NCBI GenBank assembly: GCA_017935905.1
Contig: JAGBGO010000066.1
Coordinates: 1-49,868, forward strand
Length of the DNA: 49,868 bases
From: Clostridia bacterium
GTDB lineage: Bacteria; Bacillota; Clostridia; UBA1212; UBA1255
Direction: 5' to 3'
Shown here: one piece after another, positions 9,203 through 16,608 of the stretch
Numbering within the stretch: the first letter of the stretch is position 1
Layout of the letters: each line of letters opens with the position of its first letter
Notes under the pieces: generated by a model
The model's input: the letters and a program-made list of their open reading frames with translations, nothing else
Databases searched by the model: none
Told to the model about the DNA's origin: nothing
Program-made: the position numbers and the translations under genes

Positions 9203-10575
9203 ACCGTAAGTTCCTTTCTGACGTAGGCGATTTGCGCTTCTACGGAAGGCACCGACGTGCCACCTTGGGAAATACGCTTGGAAACGCAAGTTTCCAAAGC
9301 AATTTCTTCGTATAAATCTTCGTCAAACAAGTCGCTGTATGCCTTGTATACATGGAGCGGAAGCTCTTCTAATACCGTGTGGTCCTGAATACATTTTGCA
9401 ACCAACTGGCCGGAAATCTTGTAAGCGGAACGGAACGGAAGGCCTTTCTTCACCAAATAGTCTGCAAGGTCCGTTGCGTTGATAAAGCCCTGCTGGGCGG
9501 CCCGCTTCATATTCTCCGTATGCACGGTCATCGTAGCGATCATAGGAGCCAGTACCTGAAGGCACATCTTCACCGTATCCACGGCGTCGAATACGCCTTC
9601 TTTGTCTTCCTGCATATCTTTGTTGTACGCAAGGGGAAGACCTTTCAGGGTGGTTAAAAGTCCCATTAAGTCTCCGTATACGCGGCCCGTCTTTCCCCGA
9701 ATGAGTTCCGCCATATCGGAATTCTTCTTCTGGGGCATAATGGAAGAACCGGTTGTGTAGGCATCGGAAAGTTCCACAAAACGGAATTCCCAACTGGACC
9801 ATAAAATAATTTCTTCAGAGAGTCTGGACATGTGCATCATCAAAATCGAAATGGCACTCATAAGCTCCACACAGAAGTCCCGGTCGGATACGCCGTCTAA
9901 ACTGTTTAAGCAAATGCCGTCAAATTGAAGGCTCTTTGCTTCCATTTCACGATCCGTATCGTACGTAGTACCCGCCAGTGCGCAGCAACCGATGGGCGAT
10001 TGATTCATCCGCTTTCTGCAATCTGCGAGACGGTCCAAGTCTCTTAAAAGCATCATAGCGTATGCCATTAAATGATGCCCGAAGGTAATGGGTTGTGCCC
10101 GCTGCAAATGGGTATAGCCCGGCATAATAGACGCTTTATGGGTGTCCGCCTGGTCACAAAGGGCTTCCAGAACGTCTTTCGTTAAAGCTTCGATGGTATC
10201 GATTTCTTCCCGAAGGTACATCCGGATGTCCAAAGCCACCTGGTCGTTGCGGCTTCTTGCGGTGTGAAGCTTCTTGCCCACGTCCCCTAAACGGTTTGTG
10301 AGTTCCTGCTCCACAAACATGTGAATATCTTCGCAGGTCATATCGACTGCTAAAGCGCCGCTTTCGATATCGTCCAATACCATTTGCAAGCCATCAATCA
10401 ACGTGTCTGCATCTTCTTTGGAGATAATGCCCCGGCTTCCCAGCATCGCCGCATGCGCCATGCTGCCGGTGATATCCTGACGGTACATTCTGCTGTCAAA
10501 ACGAATGGAAGAATTAAAGTCATCTGCAATTTTATCCGTCTTGCCGGAAGTTCTTCCTGCCCACATCTTACCCAT
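9199..10575 (-). CDS. argH: Argininosuccinate lyase
   Basis: The 458-residue protein splits argininosuccinate to arginine and fumarate. The superfamily signature GSSIMPQKKNSD, containing the catalytic serine loop, is present, as are HTARSRNDQVALD and TSHLQ-like GYTHLQRAQPI. The length is normal. It starts 90 bases after argG with a GGGAG ribosome site and overlaps argC by four bases. A role as adenylosuccinate lyase is unlikely given the HTARSRND motif and gene order. Confidence 0.97.
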   Translation of the reverse strand: MGKMWAGRTSGKTDKIADDFNSSIRFDSRMYRQDITGSMAHAAMLGSRGIISKEDADTLIDGLQMVLDDIESGALAVDMTCEDIHMFVEQELTNRLGDVGKKLHTARSRNDQVALDIRMYLREEIDTIEALTKDVLEALCDQADTHKASIMPGYTHLQRAQPITFGHHLMAYAMMLLRDLDRLADCRKRMNQSPIGCCALAGTTYDTDREMEAKSLQFDGICLNSLDGVSDRDFCVELMSAISILMMHMSRLSEEIILWSSWEFRFVELSDAYTTGSSIMPQKKNSDMAELIRGKTGRVYGDLMGLLTTLKGLPLAYNKDMQEDKEGVFDAVDTVKMCLQVLAPMIATMTVHTENMKRAAQQGFINATDLADYLVKKGLPFRSAYKISGQLVAKCIQDHTVLEELPLHVYKAYSDLFDEDLYEEIALETCVSKRISQGGTSVPSVEAQIAYVRKELTV

Positions 10576-10665
10576 AAATCTTTCTCCCTTGATAACCCGT
10601 AATGCCGCTCTACAAGCATAAACTGCTCGCAGGGCGGCGTCATATCGGGGAATGTTTCTGTCAAA

Positions 10666-11889
10666 TTACTTCTTGTTCCGCTTGTCTACCATCGCTTGAA
10701 CGGTCAAAGGCAAACCAAACAGGTTGATAAAGCCTTCCGCATCCTTTTGGTTGTAATCGCTCTCACCGAAGGTTGCGATTTCTTCGCTGTACAAGGTGTA
10801 AGGACTCCAAACGCCTGCGTTAATCATATTGCCTTTGTAGAGCTTCAAGCGAACTTTACCGGTTACGGTTTCTTGTGTCTTGTCTACGAATGCACTCAAG
10901 GATTCACGAAGGGTGGTGAACCACTGGCCGTTATATACCAATTCAGCGAAGGTTACGGAAAGTCTTTGCTTTTCGTGGAGGGTGTACTTATCCAAGCAGA
11001 TCGACTCCAATACGCTGTGTGCTTTATATAGAATGGCACCGCCGGGAGTTTCGTATACGCCACGGCACTTCATACCAACCAAACGGTTCTCTACGATATC
11101 AATGATACCGATACCGTTCTTACCGCCCAATTCGTTGAGGGCCAGAATGATTTCCTTGGCAGACATTTTCTTGCCGTCTAAGGCAACGGGAATACCCTGT
11201 TCAAATTCAAGTTCAATGTACGTAGGTGCATCCGGTGCCATAATAGGCGATACGCCCATTTCCAGGAAACCGGGTTTCTCGTACATCGGCTCGTTGCCGG
11301 TGTCTTCCAAGTCCATACCCTCGTGGGACAAGTGCCACAAGTTCTTATCTTTGGAATAGTTGGTTTCACGGTTAATCTTCAAAGGAACGTTGTGTGCTTC
11401 TGCATACTCGATTTCTTCTTCACGGGATTTAATATCCCATTCACGCCAAGGAGCGATAATGGTCATCTCCGGTGCGAAACGCTTAATGGTCAGTTCGAAA
11501 CGAACCTGGTCATTGCCCTTACCGGTACAGCCGTGGCAGATGGCATCTGCCCCTTCTTTGATTGCAATGTCTACCAATGCCTTTGCAATACAAGGACGTG
11601 CGTGGCTGGTGCCCAGCAAATATTCTTCGTAAACAGCCCCTGCTTTCATTGTGGGGATGATGTAATTGTCTACGTAATCGTCTGTCAAATCCAAAACGTA
11701 GCACTTGGAAGCACCGGTCTTGATTGCTTTCTCTTCAAGGCCTTCCAACTCGTCTGCCTGACCTACGTTTCCGGATACGGCAATAACTTCGCAGTTATTG
11801 TAATTCTCCTTGAGCCACGGAATGATAATGGACGTGTCCAAACCACCCGAATATGCAAGTACAACTTTCTTAATTCCTTCTTTGCTCAT
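10666..11889 (-). CDS. argG: Argininosuccinate synthase
   Basis: The 407-residue enzyme condenses citrulline and aspartate with ATP. The PP-loop SGGLDTS is at residues 14-20, and [13 protein letters not shown] and the C-terminal [10 protein letters not shown] segment are typical. The ATG at 11887-11889 is chosen because GGAGG lies eight bases upstream; the other in-frame ATG at 11904 lies inside the ArgR operator and lacks a good ribosome site. It is the first gene of the operon and directly behind the regulated promoter. Confidence 0.97.
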   Translation of the reverse strand: MSKEGIKKVVLAYSGGLDTSIIIPWLKENYNNCEVIAVSGNVGQADELEGLEEKAIKTGASKCYVLDLTDDYVDNYIIPTMKAGAVYEEYLLGTSHARPCIAKALVDIAIKEGADAICHGCTGKGNDQVRFELTIKRFAPEMTIIAPWREWDIKSREEEIEYAEAHNVPLKINRETNYSKDKNLWHLSHEGMDLEDTGNEPMYEKPGFLEMGVSPIMAPDAPTYIELEFEQGIPVALDGKKMSAKEIILALNELGGKNGIGIIDIVENRLVGMKCRGVYETPGGAILYKAHSVLESICLDKYTLHEKQRLSVTFAELVYNGQWFTTLRESLSAFVDKTQETVTGKVRLKLYKGNMINAGVWSPYTLYSEEIATFGESDYNQKDAEGFINLFGLPLTVQAMVDKRNKK

Positions 11890-11901
11890 TTTATAACCCT
11901 C

Positions 11902-11970
11902 CATGAATAAAAATTCCTAAAATATGAAATTTTATGCACCTATAATACGCCCCTTTAATCGGCTTGTCAA
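11902..11970 (-). promoter_or_regulatory. Arginine operon promoter with tandem ARG boxes
   Basis: On the minus strand TTGACA (11970-11965), 17 bases, TATTAT (11947-11942) form the promoter. Just downstream are two 14-base cores resembling the ArgR consensus TGAATwwwwATTCA: one at 11938-11925 (12/14 matches) and one at 11917-11904 (13/14). Their seven-base separation equals two 18-bp ARG boxes with a 3-bp gap, the geometry bound by ArgR/AhrC hexamers. The boxes cover the start point up to the argG ribosome site. Confidence 0.75.
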
Positions 11971-12011
11971 TAGGTATTTATAAATAATCTGTGAATTTCC
12001 GGTTTATGCAT

Positions 12012-12047
12012 AAAAGTTGCATAAATGCATAATTTTATGCAACTTTT
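12012..12047. repeat. Perfect 14-bp inverted repeat (36 bp in all) upstream of argG
   Basis: AAAAGTTGCATAAA (12012-12025) is inverted exactly at 12034-12047 with an 8-base centre. It lies between the stop codon of the acyltransferase gene and the argG promoter. It may end the upstream transcript or act as an extra operator: it shares ATTTTATGCA with the first ARG box. TTATGCATAA at 12004-12013 abuts it. Confidence 0.55.
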
Positions 12048-12054
12048 TTCCATT

Positions 12055-13329
12055 TTACCCTTTCTTCCCGATTGCCCGCCGTTTCCGCCTGAAAAGTTCC
12101 TCCACCGCAAAGGCCAGCTTGGTCACCACGTCGTTTTGCGTTAAAGGATAACAGTAGAAAGAATCGTCTTCCGTGGAAATGTCCACACAGTCATAGGGCT
12201 TAATGTAACAATAGTCATACTCAATATGAAGGCTGTTCTGCTCTTCAATCTTCCGTACCACCCGATAAGGTTGCCCATTGTAAAAACCTTCCAGAATGAA
12301 ACCAAAGTTCGGGTCGTGGGTCAGCGTGGCCTCTCCTAAATGCTCAAACCGGTAGCATCGGGGCAAAGAGTACACGTCTACTTTGTCCCGGAAAAAATAA
12401 GTACCTTCTTCAATTTGTTTCCGCACTTGGGTGCGTTCCCATTCGAACCAATCCGGGATATGCGCGAACTCAGTATCCCCTTCTTGGGCTTGCAAGTCGC
12501 CATTTTCCAGAAGCGTCCACCGTTTGCCGCAGGCCTTGCAGTAAAGTTCCGCACCTTCCGATGCCATTTGAGACTCTTTCATGCAGTGAGGGCACTGATA
12601 TAACACTTTATGAAGCCCCTCCGCCCGATGTCCTTCCGTAATGAGAATGTTGTTCTCCTTTTGATACACGTACTCGTTGTAATCCATGGCATCGTGAATA
12701 GCTTTGTTGATTTCTTCTGCGGACATATTCTTCACTTGCTCTGCCGTGAGCACTTGGGTGATGGTGGTGTGCATAGGCACTTTTCTGGGCTTTCGGAAAT
12801 TCCAAAAAGGCGTATGCAAGTGATTGCCCCGGTGTTTGATGACCACAAGGGGCACCTTGTTCAATTTCACTAATTTACCCAAGGATTCCGGCAAATACGC
12901 AAGGGTTCCAATGGGCGTATAACGGGCTTCCGGGTAGATACAGACAATATCCCCTTTCTTCAGCACCTTGCTTACCGAACGGATCAAATGCAGATCCTTG
13001 GTAAATTTCCGCTTACAAATGGAACCAATCAGTTCCATAAGCCAGGGACGTCTGTAATAGCCGTCAATATTGACCACGTTATTCACCCGATGGGGAAACG
13101 TGGCCATCGCCGCCAATTCAAAGTCAATGAAATACTGGTGGTTACTCAGTAAAATATACGGCGGCTTCACGCCTTCCATGTTAATCTTCTCCACTTTGTA
13201 TTTCTTGCCTATGAGCAAAATTTTCGAAAGAATCCAAATCAAGCCTACAATGATAACCGGCTGCCGAATAGGATGTTTCCCGGTGTTGTACTTCTTTGGA
13301 TTTTTGTAATTGACTTGAATCGGCGTCAT
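12055..13329 (-). CDS. PlsC-type acyltransferase with C-terminal zinc ribbon
   Basis: The 424-residue protein has an N-terminal hydrophobic stretch (about 21-41), then the acyltransferase motif NHQYFIDFE (His and Asp of HX4D) near residue 65 and a second block with YPEARYTPIG. This matches 1-acylglycerol-3-phosphate acyltransferases, which act at the inner face of the membrane in phospholipid synthesis. Residues about 245-275 carry CPHC and CKAC pairs of a probable zinc ribbon, unusual for PlsC, and a 150-residue tail of unknown fold follows. The tail sets it apart from plain PlsC, so the exact acyl acceptor is uncertain. It lies 16 bases after the flavoprotein gene and is likely co-transcribed with it. 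Confidence 0.8.
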   Translation of the reverse strand: MTPIQVNYKNPKKYNTGKHPIRQPVIIVGLIWILSKILLIGKKYKVEKINMEGVKPPYILLSNHQYFIDFELAAMATFPHRVNNVVNIDGYYRRPWLMELIGSICKRKFTKDLHLIRSVSKVLKKGDIVCIYPEARYTPIGTLAYLPESLGKLVKLNKVPLVVIKHRGNHLHTPFWNFRKPRKVPMHTTITQVLTAEQVKNMSAEEINKAIHDAMDYNEYVYQKENNILITEGHRAEGLHKVLYQCPHCMKESQMASEGAELYCKACGKRWTLLENGDLQAQEGDTEFAHIPDWFEWERTQVRKQIEEGTYFFRDKVDVYSLPRCYRFEHLGEATLTHDPNFGFILEGFYNGQPYRVVRKIEEQNSLHIEYDYCYIKPYDCVDISTEDDSFYCYPLTQNDVVTKLAFAVEELFRRKRRAIGKKG

Positions 13330-13345
13330 TGTATGATTCCCCCAC

Positions 13346-13966
13346 TTATTTTCTTACAAAACACGTAACTTTCTTCGGTTCCTTCGCAGGAAGTCCGTAG
13401 GCTTCCTTGCCAAGCTGAATACTCTTCATTAAGAACGTCATATTCCGGGCCAGCGTCCGCATAGTTTGCATGCCTTCCTCATCGGCGGCCGCTTCCCCTT
13501 CGTCTCTGCCGTGTACGCTGTTCCAATACTGGCTGGATGCCACCGGCATGCCGCTGATGGTAAAATATTTATTTAACTGATCAAAGGTCGCAGACAATCC
13601 GCCTCTTCTTGCAACGGCAATGGCCGCGCCCACTTTCATAGTCTTATCAAAATGGGTGCTGTAGAACAGCCGATCCAAAAAAGACACCAACGTTCCGTTG
13701 GCTGCCGCATAATACACGGGACTCCCCACCACTAAACCGTCACAGGCTTCAAATTTCGGCGCTAATTCGTTAACGATATCGTCGATGGCGCATCTTCCCG
13801 TCTTGTAACAGGATTTACAAGCAACGCACCCTCGAATGGCAACGTTTCCCACCTGTACGATTTCGGTTTCAATCCCTTCTTGATTGAAAATGCCCGCCAT
13901 CTCCTGCAAGGCCATAGCCGTGTTCCCGTTGGTTCTGGGGCTTCCGTTGATTAAAAGTACTTTCAT
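13346..13966 (-). CDS. NADPH-dependent FMN reductase / iron-sulfur flavoprotein family
   Basis: The 206-residue protein begins MKVLLINGSPRTNGNT, the FMN phosphate loop of the flavodoxin-like fold. It is followed by CVACKSCYKTGRCAIDD, a compact cysteine motif typical of the iron-sulfur flavoprotein branch, and by VVGSPVYYAAANGTLVSFLDR. It probably reduces FMN or small electrophiles in the cytoplasm. The ATG at 13964-13966 has GGAGGG upstream. Substrate unknown. Confidence 0.85.
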   Translation of the reverse strand: MKVLLINGSPRTNGNTAMALQEMAGIFNQEGIETEIVQVGNVAIRGCVACKSCYKTGRCAIDDIVNELAPKFEACDGLVVGSPVYYAAANGTLVSFLDRLFYSTHFDKTMKVGAAIAVARRGGLSATFDQLNKYFTISGMPVASSQYWNSVHGRDEGEAAADEEGMQTMRTLARNMTFLMKSIQLGKEAYGLPAKEPKKVTCFVRK

Positions 13967-13998
13967 TGTGTTTCCCTCCAAAATGGATATACAGGGGA

Positions 13999-14027
13999 AT
14001 TATACTATAAAACAGGGCGAGTAACAA
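13999..14027 (-). promoter_or_regulatory. Promoter of the flavoprotein-acyltransferase pair
   Basis: TTGTTA (14027-14022), 17 bases, TATAAT (14004-13999) on the minus strand, 33 bases upstream of the start codon. Confidence 0.7.
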
Positions 14028-14077
14028 GGGCAGAGCGGGTAAAATGGTCTATATGTTTTTTACATAGATGCAGCGAC

Positions 14078-14240
14078 TGGACACAAATCGGCTTTTTGCG
14101 CGGTTATATGTCCAGAAAAGAGTGCTGTCAGGTGCCAAATCGGCTCATTTTGGACACACAAGAGCGATACAGAAGGGTTTGTGTCCAGAAAAACGCAAAA
14201 TACTGGACACACAGCCGGGATTTTGACGGGTATGTGTCCA
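14078..14240. repeat. Array A: three 37-bp palindromic units (TGGACACA...TGTGTCCA)
   Basis: The 340-base gap 13967-14306 holds a promoter at its low end and this array. Units are 14078-14114, 14151-14187 and 14204-14240, each exactly 37 bp, with TGGACACA at one end and TGTGTCCA (TATGTCCA in the first) at the other around a 21-base variable centre. Aligned in one orientation, the first and third units agree at about 26 of 37 positions without gaps, so they are homologous tandem copies. CAAATCGGCT is also repeated at 14084 and 14136. Nothing in the gap codes for protein. Confidence 0.85.
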
Positions 14241-14306
14241 ATATGGGAGAGGTGATACGATTGACGAGAGGTTGTGAACAACACTTCAAAACCCGTAAGT
14301 AGCACT

Positions 14307-14495
14307 TTACTGATTAAGAAAAGCTTCAACAGCTTTACGAACAATTTCTGCTTGCGAAACGCCTTCTGTTTCGCACTTATTTTTAAAATCCGCCACCAAA
14401 TCTTTATGCAAACGCACTGAAATCGTACTGTAAACCTTATTGTTGTATCGCATTTTCACTGCGGTAGAGGTGGTTGTCTTTCTCTTCTCTGGCAT
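14307..14495 (-). CDS. Small ribbon-helix-helix DNA-binding protein
   Basis: The 62-residue protein has a basic N-terminus and then YSTISVRLHKDLVADFKNKC and GVSQAEIVRKAVEAFLN, the strand-helix-helix pattern of CopG/Arc repressors. Such proteins bind DNA as dimers and are often antitoxins or plasmid copy regulators, but no toxin or replication gene adjoins. AGGAG precedes the ATG. An orphan antitoxin or a solitary regulator are both possible. Confidence 0.75.
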   Translation of the reverse strand: MPEKRKTTTSTAVKMRYNNKVYSTISVRLHKDLVADFKNKCETEGVSQAEIVRKAVEAFLNQ

Positions 14496-14528
14496 AATAC
14501 ACGCTCCTAATCTTTTTGTACTTTATTA

Positions 14529-14945
14529 TTAAATCAAATCATCTTCCTCGCAGTCACAGTCGTGACAGTATCCACTCTCATCCACGTCGTGTTCCTCGCC
14601 GTAGTGGGTCTCACGCTCTTCGTCGTAACCGTAATCGTCATATCTGGACTTACGCCTTTCCTCTCTCCGCGCTTCTCGTTGCGCTTCATACCGCCGCCTT
14701 CTGTCGTACTCTCGCTTCCAAGCCCAAGGATCTTCTTCCTCGTCATCTTCAAAGTTCTCGGTATATTGCGCTGTTCCCGCTTTACCTTTTTGCTTTTTTT
14801 CTTTCAGTACATACGCAATGATAACCATCGCAACAAATATCAGCCATCCGTATTTCAGCAGAAAACCAGTGATGTCCAAGAAAATATTAACGTCTCGTGT
14901 TATAGCATCCGTTTCCGCCGACAAACGAACCCCAAAGTTCATCAT
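14529..14945 (-). CDS. Single-pass membrane protein with highly charged, Cys-containing tail
   Basis: The 138-residue protein has one transmembrane segment (about 29-48, LKYGWLIFVAMVIIAYVL), then an Arg/Glu-rich middle (about 72-105, many RRRYEAQREARREERR-like heptads, possibly coiled coil) and an acidic end with H and C residues (SGYCHDCDCEEDDL) that could bind metal. No known family is recognised. GGAGG is seven bases from the first ATG, and a near-consensus promoter lies just upstream. The start overlaps the stop of the HTH remnant described next. Confidence 0.7.
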   Translation of the reverse strand: MMNFGVRLSAETDAITRDVNIFLDITGFLLKYGWLIFVAMVIIAYVLKEKKQKGKAGTAQYTENFEDDEEEDPWAWKREYDRRRRYEAQREARREERRKSRYDDYGYDEERETHYGEEHDVDESGYCHDCDCEEDDLI

Positions 14946-15035
14946 ACGCCCGCCTCCTTCGCCAAATTATACCACGTCGTGGGGCCAATGCCAAGAATCC
15001 AGCACGCCTCGGTCACTGAGATATCACCCGATAGC
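14943..15035 (-). pseudogene. Remnant C-terminal helix-turn-helix of a recombinase-like protein
   Basis: An open frame without a clear start reads VLSGDISVTEACWILGIGP followed by TTWYNLAKEAGV and a TGA that overlaps the next ATG (ATGA-type). The SVTEACWILGIGPTTWYNL part fits a helix-turn-helix as found at the C-terminus of Hin/resolvase-type recombinases and in excisionase-like proteins. No catalytic domain lies upstream; a terminator occurs 40 bases away. It may be a deletion remnant, or a tiny gene starting at the GTG at 15033-15035. The downstream gene's promoter lies inside it. Confidence 0.4.
14966..14994 (-). promoter_or_regulatory. Promoter of the membrane-protein gene
   Basis: TTGGCA (14994-14989), 17 bases and a perfect TATAAT (14971-14966) on the minus strand, about 20 bases before the ribosome site. 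Confidence 0.65.
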
Positions 15036-15071
15036 ACAAAAAAATACAAACAAATAAAACAATTCAACAAC

Positions 15072-15102
15072 AAAAAAAGCACCCCGCATCTCTGCAAAGT
15101 GC
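15072..15102 (-). terminator. Terminator of the 133-residue hypothetical gene
   Basis: On the minus strand GCACTTTGCA pairs with TGCGGGGTGC (ten pairs, three G-U) around loop GAGA and is followed by seven T. Confidence 0.8.
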
Positions 15103-15124
15103 TCATTTATAAATAAAATAATTA

Positions 15125-15526
15125 TCAATTTTTCAGTAGCTCTGGATGAAGTGCTAAGTAAGACTTGATAATTTGGATATCATTTCTTATATGTACCAAA
15201 TCGTCCGCTTCGAAAAGGTCATCATATTCACCTGTTTCGAAGTCTTTGATATCCCAATTTGTTCCATACGCTTGATCCACCTCAACATCATCGTGACTTA
15301 TCATAAACAACATACCGGCAAGCATAGCAATAAATTTGTCCATACCATTTTCATCCATCGAGGTATCATAACCATGATAATAATGACCATTAACACACTG
15401 ACGAATAGTACATTTTGCCTCAAGAAATTGTTCGAAACTTTGCATATGAAATTCCTTTATATCCGCGTATCGACAATTAGGATAATCATATGGTTTAATT
15501 TTTTGAAGTTTATCATGCTTGCTCAT
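15125..15526 (-). CDS. Hypothetical acidic cytoplasmic protein
   Basis: This 133-residue protein is not recognised. It is soluble, acidic (clusters such as SHDDVEVDQAYG and DFETGEYDDLFEADD) and lacks signal or membrane segments. The general character, short and acidic next to other accessory genes, resembles polymorphic-toxin immunity proteins, but no toxin is seen, so this is only a suggestion. It has its own promoter, a clear AAAGGTG ribosome site and a strong terminator, which supports that it is expressed alone. Confidence 0.7.
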   Translation of the reverse strand: MSKHDKLQKIKPYDYPNCRYADIKEFHMQSFEQFLEAKCTIRQCVNGHYYHGYDTSMDENGMDKFIAMLAGMLFMISHDDVEVDQAYGTNWDIKDFETGEYDDLFEADDLVHIRNDIQIIKSYLALHPELLKN

Positions 15527-15582
15527 ATACTATTTCACCTTTTTTCTGTGTTTCTATGTACAAAGTCCATCCTCACTATCAT

Positions 15583-15611
15583 TGTATATTCACGAGAAGA
15601 AGAACGCACAA
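15583..15611 (-). promoter_or_regulatory. Promoter of the 133-residue hypothetical gene
   Basis: TTGTGC (15611-15606), 17 bases, TATACA (15588-15583) on the minus strand, about 57 bases before the start codon. Confidence 0.55.
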
Positions 15612-15638
15612 TTCGTGGTTTTTTCGTGGTTTAAAAAC

Positions 15639-15665
15639 AAAAACCCTGATAAACACAGGGTTTTT
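15639..15665 (-). terminator. tmRNA terminator
   Basis: AAAAACCCTG / CAGGGTTTTT (15639-15648 with 15656-15665), seven-base loop, followed on the minus strand by more T. It lies eight bases beyond the tmRNA 3' end. Confidence 0.85.
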
Positions 15666-15673
15666 GAGCCATT

Positions 15674-16055
15674 TGGTGGAGATGAGGAGAGTCGAACTCC
15701 TGTCCGAAATTCCCGCCTTGCAGGCATCTACGAGCGTAGGCTATTCTTTAAATTCCCAGGATAGAGCCCTAACAGCCAAGGTATCGATCAAGGTAGCTTC
15801 ATAAAAGCCGCATCACCGCAAAGCTTAAGTGATGCCGTTCTCCGCTTTAACCATCCTGCGGACAGGCCCGAATTACTGACGCCGAGGGCTGATGGCTCGA
15901 TGCACCACCAGGTCGACGAGGCCGCGCTTAGGCAGCCTGAAGTGCTACGTTATTGTTAGCGTTTAATTTTAAATTTCTCGTTTTTATAGAGGCCCACGAG
16001 AATCCTCTGCTCGCCGTCCACAACTTGAAAACCCCGTCGAAACCGGAACATCCCC
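15674..16055 (-). ncRNA. ssrA: Transfer-messenger RNA (tmRNA)
   Basis: The 382-nt RNA runs from GGGGATGTTCCGG (5' end at 16055) to CATCTCCACCA (3' end at 15674). The ends pair as a seven-base acceptor stem with the G3-U70 wobble needed for alanylation, and the GTTCGACTC T-loop is present. The tag frame is 15960-15928 and reads ANNNVALQAA before TAA, so the added peptide would be A-ANNNVALQAA. Most tags end in ALAA or similar; here Gln precedes the last AA. It tags proteins on stalled ribosomes for proteolysis with SmpB, encoded just upstream on the same strand. Confidence 0.96.
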
Positions 16056-16080
16056 AAGTAATAGAACCGGGCACCGCCAA

Positions 16081-16548
16081 TCAATCGGAAGCAAAAGACG
16101 CTTTCAGTCTCCGGTCAATTTCCCGTGCCGTTTCTTTCTGTGCCAAGCTGTCGCGCTTGTCATACAATTTCTTACCTCGTGCGACACCGAGGAGCACTTT
16201 CACTTTGCCGTGAGAGAAATAAAGTTCCAAAGGCACCAACGTAAGGCCCTTCTGCTTCACATAGCCCAAGAGTTTCATAATCTCCCGCTTGTGAAGAAGC
16301 AGTTTCCGGTCTCGCAAAGGGTCCTTATTAAAAATATTCCCAAACTCATAAGGAGAAATGTGCATCGCGCACAGGAAAATCTCCCCGTTTCGGATATTGG
16401 CATAAGCATCCTTCAAATTCACACGGCCCGCCCGAAGGGACTTCACCTCTGTGCCGGCAAGAACAATTCCGCATTCCAAAGTCTCTTCAATAAAGTAGTC
16501 GTGATATGCTTTTCGGTTATTGGCAATAGACTTCTTTCCTTCAGACAT
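16081..16548 (-). CDS. smpB: SsrA-binding protein
   Basis: The 155-residue protein binds tmRNA and brings it to stalled ribosomes. It has the family blocks [35 protein letters not shown] and the basic tail [15 protein letters not shown] followed by [12 protein letters not shown]. The ATG at 16546-16548 fits the family N-terminus ([14 protein letters not shown]); the longer frame would need a TTG lying upstream of the GGGGAGG ribosome site. It ends 25 bases before the tmRNA, a common linkage. Confidence 0.96.
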   Translation of the reverse strand: MSEGKKSIANNRKAYHDYFIEETLECGIVLAGTEVKSLRAGRVNLKDAYANIRNGEIFLCAMHISPYEFGNIFNKDPLRDRKLLLHKREIMKLLGYVKQKGLTLVPLELYFSHGKVKVLLGVARGKKLYDKRDSLAQKETAREIDRRLKASFASD

Positions 16549-16608
16549 GCCGAACAAATCCTCCCCTTTCAAAGGTGCTCTCTATCATACAGGATTACCC
16601 GCTTTTTG

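Noticed and set aside
14078..14240. CRISPR array suggested by 37-bp repeats with spacers
   Set aside because: Repeats differ strongly in the centre, spacers are unequal (36 and 16 bases), only three copies exist and no cas gene is near.
14307..14495. Second toxin-antitoxin system around the ribbon-helix-helix gene
   Set aside because: No toxin-like gene adjoins; the downstream DNA is repeat array and the upstream gene is a membrane protein.
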